From Ophthalmolycus amberensis (Eukaryota; Chordata; Actinopteri; Perciformes; Zoarcidae): a DNA stretch of 64,000 bases. A program made the position numbers and the translations under genes. The first letter of the stretch is position 1. Each line of letters starts with the position of its first letter. Of this stretch, positions 44,504 to 56,044 are shown one piece after another. The notes beneath the pieces are model-generated. The model saw only the letters and a list, made by a program, of their open reading frames with translations, searched no databases and was not told the origin of the DNA. Location of the stretch: the NCBI GenBank assembly GCA_024529925.1, contig JAFEUB010000894.1:423501-487500 (forward strand), in the 5' to 3' direction.

Positions 44504-47500
44504 TCAGTGGACGTCAGACTCAGCTAAGTGGTATTCTAACTCAGTCTTCATGTCCTCCGAGCTGCTTTGCTCGGTGGCCAGCACCGTCTCAACAGGAAAA
44601 GATAAATATATACCGTCTTTCAGTTTTTTCGGGGAGGGCGAGTCTCCTGCACAGAAAAGAGGATCGGCGATTTTAAAAGTCATCGAGCGCATGTTATGTG
44701 TTCTCCGCTTGGTGTTCTTCTTCTTCTCTTGTTTGTAGGCAGCGTTCATATTGGCGATCACCTGGAAGTGGAAGAAACACATTCAGACACCAAACAGAAT
44801 GTTAGTCTTTTCGAGTTTAAAAAAAAGGACAAAATAAATATAAAACATCTGAGCTGAATAGTTTCTCTCCACATCTACCATATGCTACACACAGCCAGTT
44901 ATGTTTATGAGTTTAAAAATTAATCCCATAAATGTGTGCATTTGTGAATATTGTTTTGACAAGTTTGTTGTTGCATAACACATGGGTAATACCAGTATGA
45001 ACTTTGTACCAGTTATAATTGATACTTTCTAGTTTAAATGACAGGAAACTGTGGCGTGTAAGTCATTTAATAAATTATTAAATAAATATATGGTTTCTTG
45101 GTCTGGTTGCTTTCTTTTCTTTTCTTTTAGCATGCAACATCTTCACTTTAGCATGAAAAAATTTGACTTATAGTCATCAAATGGACAGAAATACAACACC
45201 GAAATAATGTAAATTTAGCTCTGCTCTTCCAATATAAAAAGGACAACTGTTTACTTATGTTTTTGCTGTAAAAACCTTGTAAAAGGTGATAATATGTCGA
45301 TATAGTCAGCAACAATGACTATAAGTTCACAGCTAAACTCAGACAGGAACGGTTGCATAAGGAAGAGGCGTTCAGGAGTGGGGACAGGGAGAGGTTGTAA
45401 GAGACTAAATACAGGTTTAGCAAGTTTAGAGAATGTATTCTAAGGAACTTCAACAACAGGTCGCAGAAAATGACTGTACTTCCGTCTGATAGGGTCTCAG
45501 ACAGGTCACCAGCTGCAAACCTAAAGGCCCAGACACGCCAAATGAGATTTTTAGAAATCTATGAGAAAATTCTCATTTGATATATATTACCTCAGTAAAT
45601 ATTGTAAACTTGAGTTTATGGCCTAAATCGCTATAGTTTCAAGTCTTCTTCGATGCAGTATGATGTTCATTTTGTAATTCATGGTCCCATTTAGAGTAAA
45701 ATAAGACAATGAAGCAGGTAAAGACAATGAAGCAGGTAAAGCGAAGTGCATCTCGAAGTGCATCTCTCTAAGTCTCTGTTGTCAGAGCCCACCCCCCTCG
45801 AGCTGTTCAAGTGGCGAGGGCGGATATCCCATGTTACCGCCAGCACTCAGGGAAACGTTGCGAACGGTTTCACTCTGGAGTGTGTCATGGCGGGCTGGTG
45901 ATATCTCCCTCCCCCCACCCTCCTAATTAGAGATGGAGACAGGTCCCCCGCGCAAGTCAAGTTCAGTTCCCTAAAGCGGGGCAGGAGCCGGAAGAAAACC
46001 TCGTGCACTAGGCGTCCTCCGTCCCGTGCGGCACTGAGCTACTTGACAGGCCCGGGCGATGACTCGGCTGAAAGAAGGCGGTGGCTTCGTTGAACATGAG
46101 GTGGATCATGCTGACAGAGCAGGATAAACTAGGCTTAGTTGACAAAGGATTTTACGAACTAGGGTGCTCGAAGGGCCTCTAAGGTTGGGCCTGCGAAGAG
46201 GTGGGTGAGCAGATTAGGCTCGTTTCTGGGAGTGCGCTGAGTTCTCTTCCCCCCCCCTGCCACGTCGACATGGCAGCAGAGGGAAGAGTCACCCGGCTTA
46301 GTCAGGAGGGCCGCGAGTCGGTGTCGTCTGACGAGCGCGGTGGCTTTACCTGGTGGTTGAACCACAGGGGTCCTGGGGTCTCTTGGCCCTCGGCCAATGA
46401 GATTGCAGCGGTGCATTCAGGTGACCATGGTGTTTTGGGGGGGGGAAATTCACACCCTAATGTGAAATTCCTTCAGAGGAGGCTTGCTCTCATCAAACCA
46501 CGATCAGGATGAAACCTTTGCTTGAAAAAGGGAAGGCCTGATTCTCTTTGTTCACACCACATGTTGCAGCCATGTGGTCAGGTCCCAACACTACCTTGTG
46601 ATTGACAGGTCGCTACCATGGCGTTATTTGATCTGGGTGTTGTCTGTGTTTTCTTCTTTCATCTTTAACCCTTTCACTGTGTGTTTTCAATTCATGGAAG
46701 TAAAATATCACCGTTTTGGACGCCTATAGATGCTTTATTGAGCGTTGAGTTGTACTTTGCTCCACTGTCTTGTGTCACTTTAGGTCGCAAAAAACCAAGA
46801 TGGCAACAGATAAAAATCAAGATGGTGACGGACAAAATCTCAAACTCGAGGCTGTAAAACGTCAGTCCACAAACTAATGGGGGACTACGTTTACTTCTTA
46901 CATGCAGTCTGTATACCCCCAACCCCCGTTTGTGGGTTTTGTGTCAAAACCCAGAAAGCAGCAGATGATGTGCATGTGACAATCAGATAAACAAAGAACT
47001 AGCTCCACCACCAACATCCATTGTAATCGAGTAAGACAAAACAATTACCAGCTGCTTCACAGAGTTCTGCTGCTCCTGCATTATGGTCATATATGCCGAG
47101 GCCTTCTCCTTCGTGGAATACATATCCTGCTCTTGGTCGTCATAACCGAGCAGGCTCAAAGTAGTCTGGAGCAAAGGAAGTCAAATTAGTATGCAAAAAC
47201 AAACCACAGAGTTAGATTTGTTTTTCTTGACAATGGAGCCCTACCTCGTTTGGTAAATTAGCTTTCCTGTTGAACATGAGGGAGTAAGGGCTGAACTTGG
47301 TCGTAGGGTTGGTGGACGTCCTGAAGAGAAACAGCACCGGGTCCAGGAAGTCGTCCCATTCCGCCTGCTTCTCAGTTACCATCTGCAAAATGGCTTCCTT
47401 CAGTAAAGGACTTGTGCAGTCGTGGAGCGGGTTGAGCTGAGGTTGATCCAGAGGAGACACCTTCTGCACAATGCTCCACCTCCCGCACAACAGCTTTGTC

Positions 47501-49035
47501 ACCTAGAAAACACCAATACAGGCACTGATAAAACTGGTCCACGACAGTGTTACAATATCTAATCCTTTAGATATTGATCAGTTTATTCTAATTGACTTTG
47601 CGACTCACATCTCACCTCATCACAGAAGTCAGCATTCTGTGTACACACTATTACTTTAGGGGCACCAAACCTGATTGAACAAAGATCAGAATATGTTATA
47701 TTGCAGGTTGACTTTGTTTCAACCTAAAGATGAACATTGAAGATTTTGTGAAATGCTTCTACCTGTATATGCATTTGGAAATACATTTCGCAACAGAGAG
47801 AGCATCTGTCTTTTGCACTGGAAAAGCTTCTGGCCATTTACTAAAATAATCAATGAGGACTGTAACACTGGTGTTGCCTTGCTGTGTCTCTGGGAAAGGC
47901 CCTGGTTAAGAGAAGAGAAAAACAGGCAGCAGGTCTCAACGTGTGGAAAGAAATGATAAAGAATATAAAAAAATGTGATCAAATGAATTGAGGCTGAAAC
48001 CTGTTATGTCAATCCCAACAATATCCCAAGGTGCGTCCACTTTTATAGGCCGAACAATCCTTGCCAGGTTTTTATTCCTCTCTGTGTGCTGACAGGTCTC
48101 ACAGACTTTTATCTGAAACAGTTATCGCAGAAGGTTCAACTTTACTATCATCACGTCTCATTGATGTTAGCATAGAAATGCAGTCATAAAGATGTGAGTA
48201 CCCAATCCACTACGTCCTTGATGATCCCCAGCCAGTAGTACTTGCTCTGGATCCTGTGGACGGTCTTCTTTTGGCCCAGGTGATGACCGATGTCATTGAA
48301 GTGGCAGTCGAGAAAAACCTGCCTCTTCCTCTCCGCCTCTATCACCACCTCCCTCTTCTCTTCTTTCTTCGGTCCCACATAGTACAGCTTTCCCTCTTGA
48401 ATGTAGAAACGAATTAAAAGTGGGACATGCTGTGAATCACTTGTGTTATTCTGACTTGTGGAGAATGGAGACAACGTCCCACCATACTTAGTATTTAATG
48501 TTGTCTTGCTTATCTTGATGGTCGACATACAGATACAACATAGTCTATCAGTTTGGCATTATTTACCAAACGCCACTTATCTTCAGAAAATGTGGTGTTT
48601 TATAAGTAGTTCGATTGTTATTCCTATAAATTATCTTCCAACAAAGCACAAGTTACCTGAACAAGTACTAGAGCCGGTTTATGAGTGCAGGTTTTAGTGA
48701 ATCATTTCTACAGATGCATTTGATACAATTATACGTTATGTCCTTGATTTGAAATTTGCAGGGTTTTTGAAAACGGAAGTGCGTGATGAAAGCAGTGCAT
48801 TCTCATTGTTTTTAAGGTTTTTAAAATAAACCTTACCATCGATCATAAATTTCTGGGCGTATCTTTTTAGATTCTTCTTTCGTAAGGGATTCATCGTCTG
48901 AGGAAAGCAGCCTTTCGCCACAAAAGTGTAAATATCACCGAGTTTATTGGAGCTGGATTCAACCACCTCCTCCTCAGCCACTTGCAACGACTCCACGCTT
49001 AACATTTCCGCTTTAGACTTTACAAAGCAGTACAA
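44504..49035 (-). CDS. Domesticated Gin/gypsy-type integrase-derived protein
   Basis: Eight exons join in phase to 443 aa: 48837-49035, 48202-48395, 48001-48112, 47763-47901, 47616-47670, 47245-47502, 47049-47165 and 44504-44761. After an acidic N-terminus comes a conserved integrase-like zinc-binding domain of HHCC type (HFNDIGHHLGQKK ... ICxTC context at VCETCQ). A DDE-type core follows: the first aspartate is present (WDIVGIDITG), and FSKWPEAFPV and FGAPKVIV are recognisable. The second aspartate position reads Thr (VCTQNADF) and the glutamate position appears as Asp (NPLHDCTS). The C-terminus has a coiled QEQQNSVKQLV segment and a basic KQEKKKNTKRR patch. It resembles vertebrate GIN genes derived from Gin/gypsy integrases. 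Intact multi-exon frame plus lost catalysis suggest a host function in DNA or chromatin binding. The exact orthologue (gin1, gin2 or another) is not settled. Confidence 0.82.
45340..45540 (+). mobile_element. LINE ORF2 relic inside an intron
   Basis: In the intron between the last two exons of the integrase-derived gene, the plus strand reads EEAFRSGDRERL, a stop, then ETKYRFSK. This is the linker region found before the reverse transcriptase in Rex1/L2-like LINEs. It is broken and short. Confidence 0.6.
45740..46520. other. GC-rich unexplained block inside the last intron
   Basis: About 780 bases are clearly richer in G+C and CpG than the surrounding AT-rich intron, beginning near GTGCATCTCGAAGTGCATCT (a short direct repeat) and ending near 46510. 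Open frames exist on both strands (46201-46512 plus, 46159-46416 minus), but neither resembles a protein I know. It may be part of an inserted element, an LTR-type fragment or a structured RNA. I cannot name it. Confidence 0.5.
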
Positions 49036-49851
49036 TGCACAACGTCTGTATTCTCAATAAACAAAAAACATATGCTAACTGCCAATCGGCATATTTAGCA
49101 GCAGTGCTAGCTACTCCTATCGAAGACAAATAGCAAATAATCCTCAACAAAAACACTCGGAATGAAGCTACAAAGCTTGTGCCTGTGTTCGTTCTCTTCT
49201 TCTACGTTTGTATTTATGTGTTTGGTATCCATTTGTATAACTAGCGCCCCCTTTTGGACAACGACTGGTACTTCCTGCCAGTCGATTAAAGAAATGTCTA
49301 GTTTTCAAGTTATATGGGAAATATCTCTCATTATGAATACTGCCACCGGACATTGGAATGTGTATCTTTTTGGAAAATGTGTATTTTTGATGACCTGCCG
49401 TAAATCCCTCAAAAGTTGCCGAAGTGTATTCATTGCGTTGCGTTTTTCTTTTCTTTTTTAAAATATAGTAAAATAGTAAAAATAGTGCGAGTCTGCCGTC
49501 TAGTGGTCACAGTTTGTAAACGCAGCTGCCAGTTTGTCAATACCAACATCAGTACAAGTACACGGAAGATACAAATACAAAGTATAATGTTAATGGCTAC
49601 TATATTTATTCAGCAAACAAATAAAGAAGGTGTGCAACGTTAGTCAATTTAAGGTTTGAGGAAATTACACTTTTATCATTAAAGACTTCGAACCGGAAGT
49701 GTTATGTGTGTGTGTTGCTGCTGTGTAACTAGCGTTCAACACAGAATCAGCCGTGTAGCTTGTTAGTAAACAGACTGTCTTGATGGTATTACTACGTTTA
49801 TTACACGTCTATGTGTTTGATTGAAGCGTTTCCTTTTTCAAACGGGTAGTA
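49036..49851. promoter_or_regulatory. Head-to-head promoter region of the integrase-derived gene and ogfod2
   Basis: Start codons of the two divergent genes are 816 bases apart. A strong ETS-like ACCGGAAGTG lies at about 49691-49700, near the likely ogfod2 transcription start. Another ETS-like core (TACTTCCTGCC) lies near 49270. A CTCF-like CTAGTGGTCAC partial match occurs near 49500. No TATA box is evident. Confidence 0.55.
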
Positions 49852-52800
49852 ATGACAAACAAGGAAGACGGAAGTCGCCGGTTTTACACCTGTAACTGTT
49901 TCACCACTGATAATGTTTTCCTGGAGGACTACAAACTCCATGTCCGCTTTTCATCCGAGCAGCAGTTCAGACTGGACTACCAATCCGTGAGTGGATTTTA
50001 GTTACGTTTTTAAAACAAAAATATATATTTTGAGTGAAATGTCCGGTTTGTGAACTCTATTGTGTGTATTGTTGCGTTTAATGCTGCCCAGATACTTCGG
50101 AGGCTTGGCTGCGTGACGGACCAACAGTTCGAGGATGTGCTCAACAAGGTGAGGAAGAGTGTTTGTGTGTTTGAACCGTGTGTCTGTTTGTGTGTAACAA
50201 TACCAACAAACTTTTAATAAAGTACTGACATGATTTACATTTGGTTGGTTCGCTTCATTTTAGGTGTGAAATAAACCTCAAACATTTCACTGACTTTATT
50301 AACCCACATACATTTGAAAAACGCCCCCACGGAGCTCCAACAATTAGATGAATTGATAAATTGATCAACAGAGAATTAATCTGAATATTTGATAATCCTT
50401 TTTTTGTGATGACACTTAATAATTGTTTGAGTTATTTTTCTAAATAAAATGCTCTAAATTCTCTCGTTTTTGTCTCTTCAAAGTGAGTATTTGTTTTCTT
50501 AACCTAGTATCTCTGGGTTGACTGTTTACTGTTGGTCTTACAGAACAAGACAAGTTCAGGATTTAATGAGAATTTAAAAAACAAATATCAAAAATGTTTA
50601 ACATTTTTAGATTGCCAACGCTGCCTTTAACTGTATGACTACTCCATTTAGATTTCACAGGAAGTGGACAGGCGCAGGCGTCTAAGTGTGACTTCTGCTG
50701 AGAGAGCCGTTGCTATTAAAGACATGTACCAGCCTCTTCATCCTCATGTCTACCATCTGCAGGTACTTTCTGCATCAGCCACTGCTAATAGCTTCATTAA
50801 TAATGTGTTAACAACACCTTGCTGAGACACGCTTTGCACACCACCTCTCCTCAGGAGTCCTTCCTCGCACCAAAGTTCAAGCAGATTGTTGAGTGTTGTC
50901 GAAGCAGCAACATCAGTGAAGAAGGTCTCGGAGACATGTTGGAGGAAGAGGCAGGTTAGCTGGAGGGTGTTTTCATTTCCTCTCAGTTTTGGGTTGACAT
51001 CAAAGAGTACCCATAATGCCATAGAGACACCTCATATTAGCGTACAAGGATGTATAAAACCTCTAAGAAGTGGACGTAAGAATGGTCCTCAACTTTGACT
51101 CAGGACAATGAGGACTGCTCTCATTTGTTTATATTGATTGCACCACATCATCCCAGTTAGATAACAATATATTGATGTACTAAAATGCCACATGGTGCAC
51201 ATTTAAGTGATTCCCGTCTGTCTGTTGAAGCTGCAAGGGTTTATCGCTTCCCTGTGTTTGAGAAACGCTTCTGTGAGGAGCTGATGGAGGAGCTGGAGCA
51301 CTTTGAGCAGTCCTCCGCCCCTAAAGGAAGACCCAACACCATGAACCATTATGGGGTAATGTATGTGTTTCTACAGGCAGAAACCCCTGAAAAAGCACCA
51401 ATTAACCTCACTCAGTCATTCACATTTCATCTTTATTCTGCCATGACATTTGGATCCTTGGCCTATAGTGGTCCCTCAGCCATGAAATATGTAGAACTCT
51501 GTAAAACATGAGGTGTATTCCAAGCAGGTACTTGCAGGAACTTTTGATAGATTGTCTAAATAATTCAGGGAAATTCAAAGGTTATTTCACAGTAACATTT
51601 AAATATTCAGTGCGTTATATCTTTTTTTTAGCCAAGATGGAGCGTTGCAGCTGAAACCTTAAATTAGGAAGATCTAAAAAGTTGAAGCCATGAAAGAGGT
51701 CTAACTTAAATATGTGTGGTCGTAAGAAGGTCAGGAAATAAAACAAGTTATCGGTTCTAATATTCATGATATTCGTCTCATTTTCTCTCCTCCAGATCCT
51801 CCTGAATGAACTGGGTTTTGACGAGGGCTTCATCACACCCTTCCGTGAGCTCTACCTGCATCCGCTCACCTCCCTGCTGTACCCGGACTGTGGGGGACGC
51901 TGTCTGGACAGCCACAAGGCCTTTGTTGTTAAATATGACATGAATGAAGACCTGGACCTGAGCTACCATTACGACAATGCAGAGGTCACCCTTAATGTTT
52001 CCCTGGGCAGGGTCTTCACAGAGGGCAACCTTTATTTTGGTGATATGAGACAGGTATAATACTATACTATGATACTATTACTACTGCTGCTGTTATTACT
52101 GATATTAGCATACATACAACCACCACAAGGTTATCTATGCTCAAGCTCTAAAAGGCAAGTGAGAAAAAAAAAATTCTGGTTTTCATTTTCTAAGTCTGAT
52201 CTTAATAGTTTTCTCTTCATGTGTTTATGATTTAAAAGCAGGTGAAGAAAGGTTTTGCAGGATAAACTTTATATGTTCCTTAAAAAAAATGCTTATTGAT
52301 TTCTCAATGCACTCTAAACACAAGTAACTTAATGATATTGTGTGTTAGCAAGTTATGTAAATTTAAAATCACCTGGAACATAACATGAATGCTTTTGGGG
52401 CATCTTGGCCTCTTGTGGCCAAAACGAGTATTACAACAACAAACACTTTAAAAGATTATACTGACAGTCTTTCAACAGTGAGTTCTGAAAAGATTTTCCT
52501 GTAGTTGAGATTTTATTATGATGCAAAAGTTGTTTCTTTGTGCATTTTGAATCCTTTAGTTTTTTCTCTTAGAGGAATTGCCTTTAAGAAAAGGTTCATG
52601 TTTGGAAAGATCACAGAAGTATGTCCTACGGTCGTGACAAGTTGTGAACGTAGTCTCTAAGATAAGAAAGCCGGAGTAAAGTTTTCTGGCAGTTTAGCTA
52701 CTGTAATTGCATCTCATTAAAACTAAACAACCTAATATTTTAAATGTATTATAACAGCCGTAATGGTGAGACAATTTTTGATGTCATTTGATGACAAAAC

Positions 52801-53110
52801 AGCTAAATCATGTCTAAAGTTAGCGGTTGTATGCCCCCTGCAGGTGCCTTTAAGTGAGATGGAGTGTTCAGAGGTTCAACACAGGGTGACCGAGGGCCTC
52901 CTCCACCGGGGCCAACACATGCACGGGGCCCTGCCCATCTCCTCTGGCCAGCGCTGGAACCTCATCATCTGGATGAGAGCCTCACAGGAACGCAACAAAC
53001 TGTGCCCCATGTGCAACCGGAGGCCGACGCTGGCGGAAGGGGAGGGCTTCGCTGACGGGTTCACCAAACACTCCGATGCTCTGCTGAACCCTTCATGTGT
53101 GTTGACGTGA
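49852..53110 (+). CDS. ogfod2: ogfod2, 2-oxoglutarate and Fe(II)-dependent oxygenase domain protein 2
   Basis: Seven exons (49852-49986, 50092-50148, 50652-50762, 50855-50954, 51231-51355, 51796-52053, 52844-53110) join in phase to 350 aa, the same length as human OGFOD2. The start MTNKEDGSRRFYTCNCFTTD aligns with the family's N-terminus. The core contains GRPNTMNHYG and LLYPDCGG. The double-stranded beta-helix metal site has HYD (about residues 234-236) and a distal His in HRGQHMHG (about 289), with the 2-oxoglutarate-binding Arg in GQRWNLIIW (about 299). Metal and cosubstrate ligands therefore look intact, so a functional dioxygenase is likely. Its substrate is not established. It ends with the family's CPMCNRRP motif and GFADGFT. 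Confidence 0.96.
50340..50575. mobile_element. Diverged hAT-like MITE copy in ogfod2 intron 2
   Basis: Motifs GATAAATTGATCAAC, TCTGGGTTGACTGTTTACTG and ACAGAACAAGACAAG match, in reverse orientation, the same common teleost element seen at 4097-4430. Ends are decayed. Confidence 0.5.
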
Positions 53111-53415
53111 CGCTGCTATCAGCTTTTACTAAAGCCGCTGTAGGATTGGAAATTAGCCACTTTAAATTTTCAACGATTTTGAAAATGATTTACGTTTGTC
53201 GTTGTAGAGTAAACGACACATTTTGAGTGTATTCCAAATCATAATAATATTCACATTTATTATTTGTACTATTAATAATGGTACTCAAATTCTGTGTTTC
53301 GGACGTTTGGTGTAGAGTCCTATTTTGTGACTTTATTGTCTCAAATATTACTCCAATATTATCAAACCCCCTGTATTTATAAACAGTATGATTGTACTAT
53401 ATGTTGTGCCAAAGA

Positions 53416-53421
53416 ATTAAA
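53416..53421 (+). terminator. Candidate ATTAAA polyadenylation signal of ogfod2
   Basis: ATTAAA about 306 bases after the ogfod2 stop codon, the first good signal variant I found. No experimental end is known. Confidence 0.4.
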
Positions 53422-53912
53422 AATTAGGGATACACCACTCTGAATGTATCTCTTTCATTACCAAACACCCCAAATCTGTACATGAGGCCAGGGATTGCTG
53501 AGGCATTCACAATGTTTTTAAGAATAGGGCCCTGTTTTGTTTGTATCTGTACTAGAGTGTGGATACCCGACCTGGCTGGGTTCGGACAATTAGTTTCAAT
53601 TGATGTTTGAGTTCGGCCTACTTTACACACTCACTGCTCCGTTTCCTTCAGCTTGATTTATGCTTGCAGTATCCGTGAGCTTCGCAAGTGTCCGCAGGGC
53701 CAAAGTGACGTCACACCACAAGACACGGGTTACCGCGTGGCAGGTTTTTGGTAGATCTGGTTCCTCGTACGTGGTTCAGCTAAGTCGATCAAATGTCCTG
53801 TTAGCCAGCTGAAATTAACACGATGATTGATGTCAGGCTATCTATGTCGGTTTCTCCAAGGCTGAGCTGCTCTCAAACAGTCTCGTTAATTCGAACCAGA
53901 CGATCAGGATCA
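53422..53912. other. Intergenic stretch downstream of ogfod2
   Basis: No gene. Around 53640-53760 a TTGATTTATGCTTGCAGTAT-like segment resembles ends of fish DNA-transposon derivatives, but I could not find matching inverted repeats. Confidence 0.35.
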
Positions 53913-54800
53913 GGATGATAATGTTAAATTCTGTTAATTTACTTATTTGCACATACACGTGAGCACGACTAGCAGGCATGTAGAGAAAAACAAAAAATAA
54001 TGAAATTACTGAGACATAAGATGGAAACAGTTTAGGAACACTACCACTTCCGGTAAGTACTTTCAAAATACGTGACCAAAGTAACGGAAATTGTCATGTT
54101 AATAATAATGTTAAATGCCGTTAATTTACTTATTTGCACATACAAGTAAGCACAACTAGCATGCATGTAGAGAAAAACAAAAAATAATGAAATTACTGAG
54201 ACATAAGATGGAAACAGTTTGTTTATTTCATGGTCAAGAGTGTTCATGTTGCCATCTAGTGGCCACGGTGGGGAACTGCAACACACTCAATTCATAAAGA
54301 CAGCGTCAATGAAGACGGAACAACACACTACCACTTCCGGTTCCGGTAAGTACTTTCAAAATACGTGACCAAAGTAACGGAAATTATCATGTTAATAATA
54401 ATGTTAAATTCCGTTAATTTACTTATTTGCACATACACGTGAGCACGACTAGCAGGCATGTGGAGAAAAACAAAAAATAATGAAATTACTGAGACACAAG
54501 ATGGAAACAGTTTGTTTATTTCATGTTACCCTCTAGTGGTCAGAGTGAGGAACTGCAACACACTAAATTCATAAAGACAGCGTCAATGAAGACGGGACAA
54601 CACACTACCACTTCCGGTAAGTACTTTCAAAATACGTGACCAAAGTAACGGAAATTATCATGTTAATAATAATGTTAAATGACGCTAATTTACTGATTTG
54701 CACATACAAGTGAGCACAACTAGCATGCATGTAGAGAAAAACAAAAAATAATGAAATTACGACATAAGATGGAAACAGTTTGTTTATTTCATGGTCAAGA
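53913..54800. repeat. Long tandem repeat array, period about 270-293 bp
   Basis: The block TTAATTTACTTATTTGCACA occurs four times (near 53935, 54121, 54414, 54686), followed each time by GTAGAGAAAAACAAAAAATA-like sequence. Between copies come ACTTCCGGTAAGTACTTTC and AATACGTGACCAAAGTAACG. Spacings are about 186, 293 and 272 bases, so the first unit carries a deletion. Two units contain a CTAGTGG CTCF-like motif. Confidence 0.92.
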
Positions 54801-56044
54801 TAGAGGCTTCTTAGTTTGCCGTGTGTCTCACTTTACATGCATTTCCGGAACTCCCGTATAACCCCCAGTATATGCGCAAGCGCATTAGACTACCGTATAT
54901 GACAGGAGCTGCCATTTTTTCCGGGGGAGTGGCCAGTTTATCCAGCTACCTTCATTTAGCCTGCGCTGGAGCAGGTTCAAGCTTATGGATGTGTTGCCAT
55001 GGTGATTTTGCCAAACTTGCTTCGTGGAACCGAAAAGCCTGATCTACGTCATCTTATCCTGAAAAGTATCCGGCTAACTCAGTTAGCCACGTACGAGGAA
55101 CGGGGCCCAGGAAGAATAGAAGTGAACACACACTTTTGTGATGATGTGTGTTTAAGCCCCCCGTGTTTAACACAAGACAAACCACATGCTTTGGAGTAAC
55201 TGCATTTTAATTACATTATATCCGTCAATTCTTTGTTATTGACATATGCATGGAGTGTTGTGTTGGAAGTTAATTATGTGTTACAGAGTTTTTCGAGAGT
55301 AAAAACACAAATATAAACATCATGCATAATAAATCCATCCTTTTCAACAACATCAGGAGTTTTTGGTTGTTTCTTTTTGTTCCAGGTTAATGTGCCAATA
55401 TGGAGTGTTGAACTGGCGGGAAACAGGGGAAGGCGAGTTGGTTCTCTGGGGTCAGAGGCACACTACAGCATATTCAAACAAACACAAATATGCAAATGCT
55501 ACCATATCGTAAAAGACAGTAGACTTTACAACCAAATGGTGCTTGTTTTCACATTTCTTGCCTCAAAATCACAGCCTGTACACACAGACTGATGATCGTA
55601 CAATGAGTTTTGACATTGTACCAATTTCAAGATTAGTTTGGATTTGGAGCAACCACATTAATAGTACAATATCAATACCTAGCTAAATGTATAAAGATAA
55701 ATATTTTCACATTCAATATATAATCCTATACAGCACATACAAATAAATAATTCCTCTGGTATTGTGGCCATTTACATCATACAAGTAAACAAATAAATGT
55801 ATTTAATATATTATTCAAAGCAAAATCTGTCAAAACTGCACCAATTTAAAAGCAGATGAAGCTAAACCTTAAACTTCTCAAACTGCATTGATTGGATCAG
55901 TCCCATTTCAGTCGGTCTGTTAAGGAGTCAGTTTGCTCACAGCCGCAAACCTTGTACTGTCGGTGGGGCAGCACTGGCTGCGTTGAGTAGTTTGCCCACA
56001 CTGAGTCGTGCGTTGTTCTGTCAACAAGACGTAGAGTCTGAGCT
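54801..56044. other. Stretch between the repeat array and slc4a5, including its 3' UTR
   Basis: 54880-55130 has features of a short fish interspersed repeat (GTTGCCATGGTGA, ACTCAGTTAGCCACGTAC, GGGGCCCAGG), family unknown. The region next to 56045 should be the 3' UTR of the minus-strand transporter gene. No clear AATAAA was found. Confidence 0.4.

Noticed and set aside
46201..46512. 103-codon plus frame and an overlapping minus frame in the GC-rich block
   Set aside because: No motif, no splice context and no resemblance to a known protein; GC-rich DNA tends to lack stops.
47200..49035. An intact retrotransposon or retrovirus copy around the integrase-like exons
   Set aside because: No LTRs, gag, protease or reverse transcriptase surround it; the integrase-like sequence is split by seven introns, as in a host gene.
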